Part shown: positions 32,892-43,821 of the stretch, piece after piece
Numbering within the stretch: the stretch's first letter is position 1
Layout: each line of letters begins with the position of its first letter
Assembly (NCBI RefSeq): GCF_003545875.1
Contig: NZ_QHCS01000001.1
Location: forward strand, 496,001-560,000
Source of the DNA: Leptospira stimsonii
GTDB taxonomy: Bacteria > Spirochaetota > Leptospiria > Leptospirales > Leptospiraceae
Direction of reading: 5' to 3'
DNA: 64,000 bases
Position numbers and translations under genes: made by a program
The notes under the pieces: generated by a model
Told to the model about the DNA's origin: nothing
Database searches by the model: none
What the model saw: the letters and a program-made list of their open reading frames with translations, nothing else

Positions 32892-33493
32892 ACAGTCAGT
32901 TCCTTTTCCGTCCGGTTTTCAGGAATCAAAATACGTTTTCTAAATTTCAATTCCAGTCGGTCTAAAGTACCGAATAACGCGGAAGTGTAAAGCAAATCAC
33001 CTAACAAAGTACCTGCGAAATAGGGGATTGCGACAATATAACAAGTCAACAATCCGTCCCAGGTTTTAGTATACAGGGAGGAAAAAGCCCAGACGGAAAA
33101 GTTGGAAAGAACGAAAAATTGGATGCTTGCGAAAATCGAGACGGCGGAAACGAATATTAAATTCTTTTGACGGGTTAGGAAGAATTTTCCGATCAGAACG
33201 TTGACCATCAAAGAAAGATAAACGATCGAAATTCCTTCGTAAAACATCTCGAATCCGTGCAAGCGTGATAGAACGAAGTCGGTGACGAGCATTAAGATCA
33301 GAGGAAATGCGAACGATTTCCAACCTTGCAATCGCGCACCGGAATAAACCGTCATAGCTCCGACGGAAGTAAAGTTCGAAGGATGAGGAAGGAAGCGTGA
33401 GATTCCCGCAAAAAAGACTGCTACTGCGGAAATTCCGTCGTTTTCAGCGAATGTCGCTTTCCATTTTTGAAGAATGAGTTTGATCTTGTCCAT
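32888..33493 (-). CDS. DUF6580-type small integral membrane protein in the cob operon
   Basis: This 201-residue protein has about five hydrophobic helices. The N-terminal part reads 'RFLPHPSNFTSVGAMTVYSGARL', which I associate with DUF6580, a family of putative transport proteins resembling ECF S-components in size. There are polar and aromatic residues within the helices but no ATP-binding motif. The stop overlaps the cobT start by 4 bp and it sits in the riboswitch-led block. A role in taking up a B12 precursor, cobalt or a lower-ligand base is therefore plausible inference; nothing in the sequence defines a substrate. Confidence 0.72.
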
Positions 33494-33506
33494 TAGATTC
33501 TCCTAA

Positions 33507-34334
33507 TTAAGGGCTGATTTGTTTTGCAATAACGCCGTCGATGTCCGGATTTTCATTTGCACCTGGAATCGGCAAAGTCGTCAAAATCGCTTTTGCGGAA
33601 GTAAGCTTGACATAAAGAAACCCGTTTGTTTGAAGATTGTTAGTCAGAGTTCCGTTGCAACCGTTCCCGGATGCGCCAAAGTTCGCGTCGAGAAGATCAA
33701 ACCCGTCGCCTCCGCCGGAAGCAAAGAGAGTGGCGGAATCCATCGGATTTTTCTCTTGATTATAATCCACATAACGAAGACCGGCAAATCGAAGCCAGTT
33801 CACCGGGTTTGAAGAGAATGCGCCTCCACCCGTATAAGAAGGATTCCATCCACACCAATTTGTGAGATCGTTTCCAACTTCCACGATAACGGGTTCTAAA
33901 AAAACCGTGGTGGCATTGCCTCCGGATTGAAATGGATTTTCGAAAACGATAAAATCGTTTCCTGTCGTATTCTGAACTTTCTTCCCGTTCCATCCGAGTA
34001 TGAGGGAAGCGCCCGCACCATTCGTATCTAAAGTAAAAACATCCAGCGATCCGTTAAAATTCCCGAGTCCTAAGATTCCGTCCACAGCGCATAAGGAATC
34101 TTGAAATCCGCTTCCTGTGTTTCCGGGGGCGCTTACGATTTCTTTTGCATTGTAGATTCCGACCTTATCGATCGCGATTCTATTTAAGCAGGGTCGAGAC
34201 GCCGTCGTGTTGGATTGATTTTGAACGATGGCAAGAAGTGCTCCTGTCAAGGCCTCGTCTTGATTGGATTTCTCTTTGCAAGAAAGGAAAAACAAAAAGA
34301 AAAGTATGTAAGTAAGAAGTGCTATTTTTTTCAT
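33507..34334 (-). CDS. Lipoprotein of the 'DFIVFENPF' surface-protein type
   Basis: This 275-residue lipoprotein has an ATG at 34332-34334, a hydrophobic stretch and a spirochaetal lipobox ending in Cys ('LFFLSC', about residue 18). The mature part contains 'LDVFTLDTNGAGASLILGWNGKKV', 'NDFIVFENPF', 'VEVGNDLTNW' and a 'GGGDGFDL' segment. These are typical of a beta-sandwich surface family that occurs in several phyla without an assigned function; I recall similar Leptospira proteins annotated as LIC_13355-family. It is 13 bp upstream of the DUF6580 gene in the cobalamin block. A corrinoid-capture role is an inference from position only. Confidence 0.78.
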   Translation of the reverse strand: MKKIALLTYILFFLFFLSCKEKSNQDEALTGALLAIVQNQSNTTASRPCLNRIAIDKVGIYNAKEIVSAPGNTGSGFQDSLCAVDGILGLGNFNGSLDVFTLDTNGAGASLILGWNGKKVQNTTGNDFIVFENPFQSGGNATTVFLEPVIVEVGNDLTNWCGWNPSYTGGGAFSSNPVNWLRFAGLRYVDYNQEKNPMDSATLFASGGGDGFDLLDANFGASGNGCNGTLTNNLQTNGFLYVKLTSAKAILTTLPIPGANENPDIDGVIAKQISP

Positions 34335-34378
34335 TCTATTTGATCCAAAGGTATCGATTTTCGGTTCAAGAAGAAGCA

Positions 34379-34407
34379 GAATGCCGGAAAATTTCTTTCC
34401 GGCATTC
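34379..34407 (-). terminator. Strong intra-operon hairpin after the first lipoprotein gene
   Basis: gaatgccggaaa (34379-34390) / tttccggcattc (34396-34407) is a perfect 12-bp stem with a 5-base loop, starting 10 bases after the stop of the 34417-34998 gene. On the minus strand it is followed by 'tgcttcttctt', a modest T-rich tail. It may be a partial terminator that makes the first lipoprotein the most abundant product, or an mRNA stabiliser. Confidence 0.65.
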
Positions 34408-34416
34408 ATACCTTTG

Positions 34417-34998
34417 TTAATTGGTTCTGACTTCTAAACGACTCCATACGGAAGGATCAAATCCGCTATTCAAACCGCAACCGGCATTGAGATTCTTCGT
34501 ATTCGAATACGTATCTAAGTCATCCGCCTTTGCTTGTTCGAGAGTATTCTGGTTGTTTACACCCGTAAGATCTTGACAAAGATATAAGTAACTTCCGTCA
34601 GAAGTCCATCGATACCAAGAAAACTTTCCTTTTGAAAAGGAAGAATCTTGAGTGAACTGAACATAGATCACTTTTTTCGCCAAGTTGATTTCAACGATAT
34701 TACCGATCAGTTGAGAACCGCCAAAGCCGTTGTCGTTATTTTTTTGGGTAATTAGCGTGTTCGTTATGCTGTAAGTTCCTTGCGCCTTTGTTCCGACATC
34801 GGTGAACGCTCCGCCCGGATAATCTTTGGTTCCGTTGTAAAAAGTCCAGTTGCCGGCGATCTCAAAATTATTGAGGAGAATCGCGGAAAGAAAAAGATTC
34901 TCGTCATTCTTATCTTCCGACTTCGTTTCAAAACAATTCACGGTTCCCACAAGAAGGAGTGCCGTGATTAAAAATTTCCAAGTTACGTTACGTTTCAT
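34417..34998 (-). CDS. Riboswitch-proximal lipoprotein of unknown function
   Basis: This 193-residue lipoprotein has the signal peptide 'WKFLITALLLVGTVNC' with the lipidated Cys at about 22. The mature protein is short and beta-rich ('AGNWTFYNGTKDYPGG', 'IVEINLAKKVIYVQFTQ', 'KFSWYRWTSDGSYLYLCQD') and ends 'RLEVRTN'; two cysteines (in 'YLCQD' and 'GCGLN') could form a disulfide. I do not recognise a family. A good ribosome binding site (taggaaac) precedes the ATG. It is the first gene after the cobalamin riboswitch, so it should be repressed by B12. Confidence 0.75.
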   Translation of the reverse strand: MKRNVTWKFLITALLLVGTVNCFETKSEDKNDENLFLSAILLNNFEIAGNWTFYNGTKDYPGGAFTDVGTKAQGTYSITNTLITQKNNDNGFGGSQLIGNIVEINLAKKVIYVQFTQDSSFSKGKFSWYRWTSDGSYLYLCQDLTGVNNQNTLEQAKADDLDTYSNTKNLNAGCGLNSGFDPSVWSRLEVRTN

Positions 34999-35009
34999 GT
35001 TGTTTCCTA

Positions 35010-35056
35010 CAAAAGTTGTCTTTTGTCAGGGTAGACAAGATTCTAAGTTTAGAATC
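35010..35056 (-). promoter_or_regulatory. Two palindromes between riboswitch and first lipoprotein start
   Basis: gattctaa-gt-ttagaatc (35039-35056) is an 18-base palindrome. caaaag (35010-35015) / cttttg (35020-35025) forms a short hairpin immediately before the ribosome binding site of the lipoprotein gene. Either could belong to the riboswitch expression platform or be a protein operator. Confidence 0.4.
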
Positions 35057-35119
35057 GTATGAATTCATTATTAGAATCCGATCTAAACGAATGGATTGTT
35101 AAAGTTAGATTTTCCACTC

Positions 35120-35151
35120 GGGTCCCCCGACGTTCTCGTCTTTCGGGACCC
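35120..35151 (-). promoter_or_regulatory. Stem-loop downstream of riboswitch (possible expression platform)
   Basis: gggtccc (35120-35126) pairs with gggaccc (35145-35151); an inner stem gacg (35129-35132) / cgtc (35137-35140) extends it. On the minus strand it follows the riboswitch core by about 40 bases and is followed by 'gagtggaaaatct', which lacks a U-run. It may be part of the switching structure rather than a plain terminator. Confidence 0.5.
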
Positions 35152-35189
35152 CATCGCGGAAGCATGAAAATGCGTAGGCGAGTTTCGAA

Positions 35190-35319
35190 CTGTCCCTACC
35201 TCGAGGACGGTGTTCGCGGGGAAGATCTGGCTTATCGAATTTCTTTCGAAACTCGAAATCACAGTTGCGGGTCAGCGTGGGAATTACACCCAACTTCCTC
35301 CCTGAAAGCTTAGGGACAG
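35190..35319 (-). promoter_or_regulatory. Cobalamin riboswitch
   Basis: Read on the minus strand, the segment has the cobalamin-aptamer core: 'ggaagttgggtgtaattccc' followed by 'acgctgacccgcaactgtg' (about 35302-35264), matching the conserved GGGAA..GGTG..AATCC..GC..GCCCCCGCAACTGT pattern, and later a B12-box-like 'taagccagatcttcccc'. The outer helix P1 is perfect over 9 bp: tagggacag at 35311-35319 pairs with ctgtcccta at 35190-35198. At about 130 nt it is compact for this class, suggesting a short subtype. It reads into the minus-strand lipoprotein-DUF6580-cobT-cobS-cobC block, which it should turn off when cobalamin is abundant. Confidence 0.88.
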
Positions 35320-35474
35320 GGGAAAATTTCGACTCTTTCCGAGCAAGATATTTTCCAAACAAAAAATGCTTCGGATTTCCGAAGTTTCGGTCAAAATCTT
35401 TCCTAGGGTAGAAGGTAGATTTTGCCGAAAATAAGGATTGGGATCGAATTCCCGAATTCAATTCGGACTTTAAA
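35320..35474. other. Divergent promoter region between riboswitch and amine oxidase gene
   Basis: This 155-bp region must hold the promoter of the B12-controlled transcript (minus) and that of the amine oxidase (plus). Two palindromes stand out: cttcgga-tt-tccgaag (35369-35384) and ccgaatt-c-aattcgg (35452-35466), the second ending 8 bases before the ATG at 35475. No convincing -35/-10 pair is visible to me. Confidence 0.4.
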
Positions 35475-36821
35475 ATGGAAATTAGCAGATCGGAGTTTAT
35501 CAAGCTTGGAATATTGACCGCCGTTGGCGTTTCCGGCCTTCCTGGGATGAATTTACGCGCGCAGGGATCTTCCGTGTCTCAAAAGACGGTGATCGTCCTT
35601 GGGGGCGGAATTTCCGGATTGTATGCCGCTTACCTTTTGGGAAAGACCGGAATCAAGGTAAAGTTGATCGAAGCTACGGATCGTTTGGGGGGAAGAATCC
35701 GAACGGTCGCAGATCCAAGCGGTAATTTTTTAGACTTGGGTGCCGAGTGGATTCAGGCGGAACATAGAACCGCGAAGAGTTTAGTCCGAGAATTAGGATT
35801 GAAGACTACGGATTTCGAAGTTCAATCGGATCTCTTTTTTGGTTCTTATCAAAAAGCGGGAACTTGGGATATCTCGTCCAAATCTCAAGAAATTCTAAAT
35901 AAACTCGTTCAGATGAATTCCAAGATCAACTCTGTTCAACAACAAGAGTTGGATCGAATCAGCTTTTACAATTTTCTGATATATCAAGGAATGACCCCGG
36001 ACGATCTTGCGATTTTGAATTTTAAATATTCTTTATATTATGGGGATTCTTTACGTTCCCTTTCCGCTCAAAAAGTTTTATCCGATCTCACAAACTTTCC
36101 TAAATACAATACGAGAATCGAAGGAGGGATGGAAGCCCTAGCAAGAGCGCTCGTATTTTCGTTGGAAAATACCGAAACTTTTTTCGCCGATCCGGTGATT
36201 TCGGTTTATCAAGGAGAAGGAAAAGTCATCGTAACAACTTCTTCCGGAAAAAAGATAGAAGGCGGTGCGTGTATTTCTACGATTCCGGCAAACCAGCTGA
36301 CTTCCATCCAATGGGAACCGGAATTAGATAAGGAAAAGAAACTTTCCGCTTTGAGAATTCGTTATTCAAGAATCTATAAAACGTTTCTCATGCTTCGAGA
36401 AGCTCCTTGGACAAGGGAAAATTTTTCGGCTTATTCGGATTCCGCCGCAGGCTTTCTTTATGACGCTGGAACAAAAACGAATTCGGAAGACAAGGTATTG
36501 GGAATGATTTCAACGGGAGATCGTTACGACGTGATGGCGACTTCCACCGACGCGTTGAAAGTGGAATACATACGACTTGCTTTGGAACGTTTGAGTCAGA
36601 AAAAAGATCTACAAGTGCTACGCATTCAGAGTAGCGAGTCTTCTCATTCAAAATATGTTCCTTCGGGTATTGCGACCTTTCCACCGGGAAGTTACGGATC
36701 GATCATATCCTTACTCAAGCCAATGGATCGAATCTTCTTCGCGGGAGAACATACGGCGGAATTGAACGGCACCGTGGAAGGCGCGCTTTCTTCCGCGATC
36801 AGGGCCGTCAACCAGGTCTGA
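35475..36821 (+). CDS. Flavin-dependent amine oxidase family protein, exported
   Basis: This 448-residue FAD enzyme has the Rossmann motif 'VLGGGISGLYAAYLLGKTGIKV' start (GGGISG at 43-48), 'LIEATDRLGGRIRT' (64-77), 'DLGAEWIQAEHR' as in monoamine oxidases, and the C-terminal FAD motif 'RIFFAGEHTAELNGTVEGALSSAIRA'. The N-terminus has a hydrophobic segment (about 10-22) ending near 'LRAQG' that looks like a signal peptide or anchor, though without a twin-arginine. The substrate (a primary amine, polyamine or amino acid) cannot be deduced. It is monocistronic, with its own terminator downstream. Confidence 0.88.
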   Translation: MEISRSEFIKLGILTAVGVSGLPGMNLRAQGSSVSQKTVIVLGGGISGLYAAYLLGKTGIKVKLIEATDRLGGRIRTVADPSGNFLDLGAEWIQAEHRTAKSLVRELGLKTTDFEVQSDLFFGSYQKAGTWDISSKSQEILNKLVQMNSKINSVQQQELDRISFYNFLIYQGMTPDDLAILNFKYSLYYGDSLRSLSAQKVLSDLTNFPKYNTRIEGGMEALARALVFSLENTETFFADPVISVYQGEGKVIVTTSSGKKIEGGACISTIPANQLTSIQWEPELDKEKKLSALRIRYSRIYKTFLMLREAPWTRENFSAYSDSAAGFLYDAGTKTNSEDKVLGMISTGDRYDVMATSTDALKVEYIRLALERLSQKKDLQVLRIQSSESSHSKYVPSGIATFPPGSYGSIISLLKPMDRIFFAGEHTAELNGTVEGALSSAIRAVNQV

Positions 36822-36833
36822 AAAGAATCTAAG

Positions 36834-36862
36834 AAAGGAATTCAAAAAATGAATTCCTTTTT
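36834..36862 (+). terminator. Rho-independent terminator after amine oxidase gene
   Basis: aaaggaattc (36834-36843) / gaattccttt (36851-36860) is a perfect 10-bp stem with an A-rich 7-base loop, followed by 'ttc'. It lies 13 bp after the stop at 36821. Confidence 0.75.
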
Positions 36863-36955
36863 CGACTTAAGAGTAAAAGAGAAAATTCGATAAGAATTTT
36901 CTAATATTTTGTCTTTCTGAAATTTGAAACGATTTTTCAGAAGATGTATTTTTGA

Positions 36956-37627
36956 TCAAACGTCGTTTCGTATCAACCTCGGAGAATTTTCCTTTTTATA
37001 GAGTTGTGGAAGAAACCGCTCGAATTGCCCAACTTCTTCTATATTGTGAAGAATCCAAGCCTGTCCTCTTTTTTCGCTAAAAACAAATTTTAAAAAAAGT
37101 GGCCGAATCAGTTTCCACGTCCAGTGTTTCCAACCGATGATCAGACAGTTTTCGTAAATCGTATCCTGACCAGAAGGCTCGAAGGTGTATTCCATTCTTG
37201 CAACCTTGTATTTCCCTTCCAATTTCGGATTATGGATATAGCCAGTTTCGTCTAACTTCTCAATATCGGTGACTATGTTGACGATATATTTTTTATTCCT
37301 ACCGAGATATTCCACTAAACGAATGGAAGCTCCGGGACCGATCGAACCGTCAGGAAGTCTTTTTTCATAACTCGCATGAACGTGGTCTTCCGGATGCCAT
37401 ACCCTGTATTTTTCATAAAGACCCCCATCGTATTCTATCTTTCCTTCCAGATTAGAAAACCACCAAACGAGCATCTTGGGTGAAACTCCTTTTACGGGGG
37501 AATGTCGAATCCAAAATTGGACCCTTCCATCCGAAAGCCTCTTCGTTCCATAGGTAGCCGTTTCGATTCCTTTTTTGAGCCACTTTACCGGAAGAATTTC
37601 CGGAATTGTCAAATCCACTTCTTTCAT
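36956..37627 (-). CDS. DAPG-hydrolase-like (PhlG family) protein
   Basis: This 223-residue protein resembles the PhlG (2,4-diacetylphloroglucinol hydrolase) family: 'MLVWWFSNLEG', 'YRVWHPEDHVHASYE' (WHPEDH at 77-82) and near the C-terminus 'HNIEEVGQFERFLP' (HNIEE at 194-198). The last supplies the His/Glu pair expected to bind zinc. PhlG-type enzymes cleave carbon-carbon bonds in acylated aromatics; the substrate here is unknown. It is divergent from a TetR-type regulator, and two identical-type palindromes lie between them, so expression is probably ligand-induced. Confidence 0.75.
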   Translation of the reverse strand: MKEVDLTIPEILPVKWLKKGIETATYGTKRLSDGRVQFWIRHSPVKGVSPKMLVWWFSNLEGKIEYDGGLYEKYRVWHPEDHVHASYEKRLPDGSIGPGASIRLVEYLGRNKKYIVNIVTDIEKLDETGYIHNPKLEGKYKVARMEYTFEPSGQDTIYENCLIIGWKHWTWKLIRPLFLKFVFSEKRGQAWILHNIEEVGQFERFLPQLYKKENSPRLIRNDV

Positions 37628-37635
37628 AACGCCTT

Positions 37636-37657
37636 TAGTATAGTAAGTACTATACTA
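37636..37657. promoter_or_regulatory. Operator 1: TAGTATAGT-N4-ACTATACTA
   Basis: A perfect 9-bp inverted repeat with a 4-base spacer, 8 bp upstream of the DAPG-hydrolase-like start. It shares the core TATAGT-N4-ACTATA with operator 2. This is the expected target of the TetR-type regulator encoded divergently. Confidence 0.75.
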
Positions 37658-37669
37658 AATAAATAAAAA

Positions 37670-37685
37670 TATAGTGTTTACTATA
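37670..37685. promoter_or_regulatory. Operator 2: TATAGT-gttt-ACTATA
   Basis: A perfect 6-bp inverted repeat with the same half-site and spacer length as operator 1. The centres are 31 bp apart, close to three helical turns, so two dimers could bind on the same face. The stretch between holds an AT-rich promoter-like run (aaataaataaaaat). Confidence 0.7.
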
Positions 37686-37784
37686 CAATTCTTTTTTAGG
37701 AGATGAATAAAAAAAGAACGCTCTTGATTTGGAATTTTTCTTTCATTCTCCGCTCGATTTTCAGAATCAAGTGAAGGAACAGAT

Positions 37785-38438
37785 TTGAAACTGAATCGAA
37801 AAAAATTACTTACCGAATACGGTAAATACATCAATCCAGCGAGCGAAAAGGAAAAAGACATCCTACGAGCCGGAGAAGTCCTTTTTGGAGAGCGAGGATT
37901 CGAAGGGGCGACAACCTTGGAGATCGCAAAAGAAGCACAGGTTACGGAAAGAACCTTGTTTAAATACTTCCCGACGAAGAAGGATTTATATATAAGAATT
38001 TTATCTTCGATCGTCTATGAAACTGCTTTTGCGGAACAAATCCCCGAACTTAGGAAATTCTTAGAAGAGAGAAATGTTTCGTTCGAACAGTGGTATCTTT
38101 CTATCATGCGAAATCGTATTCAAGTTGCAAAAAAAAACGATCACAAAGTAAGAATTCTTGCATCCGCGATTCTACACGATTCGGACTTCGCCGAATATTT
38201 CGGCTCGATTTGGAAAGAGAATCTGTTCGCACCGGCGTTCGACGCAATTCGTTATTTTCAAGAGAAAGGAGAAATTCGGAAAGAGATCGATTCGGAGACC
38301 TTGGTTAAAACTTCTTTTAGTATCAACATATCCTATTTGATCTATCGATTTGTTCTCAGTAAGGACGAAACATTCGATGATGAAAAGGAACTTCTGAAAA
38401 TTTTCGAGATCATTGCTCGAGGAATTTTAACTCCCTAG
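37785..38438 (+). CDS. TetR/AcrR-family transcriptional regulator
   Basis: This 217-residue regulator has an N-terminal helix-turn-helix (about 42-61, 'GATTLEIAKEAQVTERTLFKYFPTKKDLY'-type, split here by family pattern) and an all-helical ligand domain. The start is TTG at 37785 with aaggaac upstream. About 25 residues precede the usual TetR start, a modest N-terminal extension. It is divergent from the DAPG-hydrolase-like gene with two operators in the 157-bp gap, so autoregulation and repression of the neighbour are likely. Confidence 0.88.
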   Translation: MKLNRKKLLTEYGKYINPASEKEKDILRAGEVLFGERGFEGATTLEIAKEAQVTERTLFKYFPTKKDLYIRILSSIVYETAFAEQIPELRKFLEERNVSFEQWYLSIMRNRIQVAKKNDHKVRILASAILHDSDFAEYFGSIWKENLFAPAFDAIRYFQEKGEIRKEIDSETLVKTSFSINISYLIYRFVLSKDETFDDEKELLKIFEIIARGILTP

Positions 38439-39000
38439 AAAACATTCCTCAACCAAAAAATTCATCTGCACGGAATAAGCTTTCTATCTACCCAAGTTAT
38501 CGCTTAAAATCTTCGTAAAAATCACAATCTGACTGAGATGATTGATGATCTCGTGTTCTCCGTAATTCGATCAGAGATTTTCTTCTATTTTCCTTTCCCC
38601 ATTCTTTGCGCGCATTTCGGATTGGAAGGCTTTCTTCATTCTACAAACCTTTCCAAAGCCTTCACATTGTATCTTGATAATTCCTTAAATCGAAAAAACA
38701 AGCTCGATTCCGACCGCGTTGTGGTCAGTAGAATCAGAGTCTTAGTTCATATTCTAAAATCAATACCCTAAAACCGATTGATTTCCAAAGAATGAAACGA
38801 TTTGGTAATTGATCCATTTATCTTATAAGCTGACTTAAATTTAAAATCATAAATAGAAACTCATTGTTTGGAAATAAAACATTCAAAAAATAGAATGTAA
38901 GTGTATTATAATATATGGAGGCTTAGATTCGTAGGCATAAGTATTGACAGTTGAGTCTTGAAATCTGGACAATCGATTCTTAGACCAAGGGGTTTGATTT
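38439..39000. other. Long gap with no supported gene
   Basis: This 562-bp stretch contains only a short ORF (38538-38771 plus, 77 codons) without a ribosome binding site or recognisable motif. A possible promoter for the following gene is ttgaca (38944-38949) with gacaat 18 bp downstream, a 4/6 match to the -10 consensus. AT content is higher than in neighbouring genes. I see no hairpin or RNA gene that I can support. Confidence 0.45.
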
Positions 39001-39039
39001 CTGAACAGAGTTATTTTTCTTAAGTACGGTCGGGTCACT

Positions 39040-39426
39040 TTGTCTTTCTTATTCTTGCTGACCGGTAGTATGATCTACATTCTTTTTCGTCCGACATCTC
39101 TTTTGATGTTCCGCTGGTTCGAATTTTTTCAATTTTTCGGCTCGATTCGAATTTTGAGGGAATTGTTTCGAGATCAACCTGTTCCGGATTGGATCGTATA
39201 CAATCTTCCCTTCGGACTTTGGATGTTTTCCGGGATGATATTGATCGAGTCGATTTGGCACGGAACGAAATCAAAATGGAGTTATTTTTATCTCTGGGTA
39301 ATTCCTTCGATCGCCCTCGGTTCTGAATTCCTTCAATACTTTCGCTGGATACCCGGAACCTTCGATTCTCTAGACGTAATCATTCTTTCTTTCGGTGCAT
39401 TTTTTTTTATTAGGAGAATCAAATGA
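39040..39426 (+). CDS. Small integral membrane protein of unknown function
   Basis: This 128-residue protein (TTG start) has about four hydrophobic helices ('SFLFLLTGSMIYILF', 'NLPFGLWMFSGMILI', 'SYFYLWVIPSIALGS', 'VIILSFGAFFFI'). The layout is reminiscent of VanZ-like small membrane proteins, but I cannot confirm the family. The frame is open back to 38998; a CTG at 39001 preceded by aagggg at a good distance would give an N-terminus 'NRVIFLKYGRVT' with basic residues and may be the real start. It overlaps the next gene by 4 bp (ATGA), so the two are coupled. Confidence 0.6.
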   Translation: MSFLFLLTGSMIYILFRPTSLLMFRWFEFFQFFGSIRILRELFRDQPVPDWIVYNLPFGLWMFSGMILIESIWHGTKSKWSYFYLWVIPSIALGSEFLQYFRWIPGTFDSLDVIILSFGAFFFIRRIK

Positions 39427-39845
39427 ATAAAATGAAAATTGGATGGAAACATTCGCTTACGATCCTTGTCTTTGCGATCTTTGGAATCTTGGCCGTGGGA
39501 ACCGGTGGTTCCAATAGCGATTCAACGAATTCCGCAGAAACTGCTTTCAGTCTTTCCGCAGGAGAATTGTACAAGGAATACAACGCGAATGAAGTAGCGG
39601 CAGACGCAAAATACAAGGGCAAAACGGGAGAAGTTACTGGAACAATACGAACCGTTGGAAAAGACATTCTAGATCAGATGTACGTGGAGCTGGGCGTATC
39701 CTATTTGGAAGGGGTTCAATGCACGTTCGTTAAGGATCAGGCTGAAAATGTCGCGAAGCTCGTAAAAGGTCAGAAGATCAAGGTGAAGGGAGTTGTCAAA
39801 AGAAAGCTTGTAAATGTTCTGATGGATGAATATATACTTCTTTAA
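39423..39845 (+). CDS. OB-fold tRNA_anti-like exported protein
   Basis: This 140-residue protein has an N-terminal hydrophobic segment (about 9-27), a Gly/Ser/Asn linker and an OB-fold of the tRNA_anti-like type: 'LYKEYNANEVAADAKYKGKTGEVTGTI', 'VQCTFVKD' and 'AKLVKGQKIKVKGVV'. The ATG at 39423 has agg-agaa 6-11 bases upstream. Proteins of this type are common exported or membrane-anchored small domains of unknown role. It overlaps the membrane-protein gene by 4 bp. Confidence 0.82.
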   Translation: MNKMKIGWKHSLTILVFAIFGILAVGTGGSNSDSTNSAETAFSLSAGELYKEYNANEVAADAKYKGKTGEVTGTIRTVGKDILDQMYVELGVSYLEGVQCTFVKDQAENVAKLVKGQKIKVKGVVKRKLVNVLMDEYILL

Positions 39846-40055
39846 ACCGATTCTAATCCGTTCATATTGTTTCGTAACGCGATTGAACGGAACGGGGCTC
39901 TTTTTACCGAAAATTCCCGTTTTGATCTCTCGAGCCTCACTTCTTTTTTTTCAATGAACTCAATCGATTCTAATTTAAGATTGGGAAGTTGGATGTTGAT
40001 CGGAAGAGAAAGTAAGCTTTAGAGGATTCGTCGTTCGAATAGGGAAGGAACAAAT

Positions 40056-40085
40056 TTTCCAAACGACCGAGAAGTCGTTTGGAAA
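40056..40085 (-). terminator. Terminator hairpin after the topoisomerase genes
   Basis: tttccaaacgac (40056-40067) / gtcgtttggaaa (40074-40085) is a perfect 12-bp stem with a 6-base loop, 14 bp past the stop at 40099. On the minus strand 'atttgtt' follows. The 253-bp gap 39846-40098 otherwise holds only a weaker inverted repeat (ccgttca 39858-39864 / tgaacgg 39884-39890) after the OB-fold gene. Confidence 0.7.
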
Positions 40086-40098
40086 TTCTTTGAAAAGG

Positions 40099-43619
<3,521 letters not shown>

Positions 43620-43821
43620 ACAGTTTTGGCCAACGAAATTCTAGAACACTATCCTGTCAACGGTAAAAAGTTGACTGGATTTATTAAGGGTGTTTTTCCG
43701 GTGAAAGAGGGTTTTATTCACCTTCGGACATTTGCATATCTGACCCCCCGTTTTTGTAAAGAAAGTTTAATTTTTGGGTTTTTCCTTGCGGGTTTTTCGG
43801 AAAAGCACGATCTACAAGAAG

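Noticed and set aside
38538..38771. 77-codon plus ORF in the long gap
   Set aside because: No ribosome binding site, motif or conserved composition; it ends without relation to neighbours.
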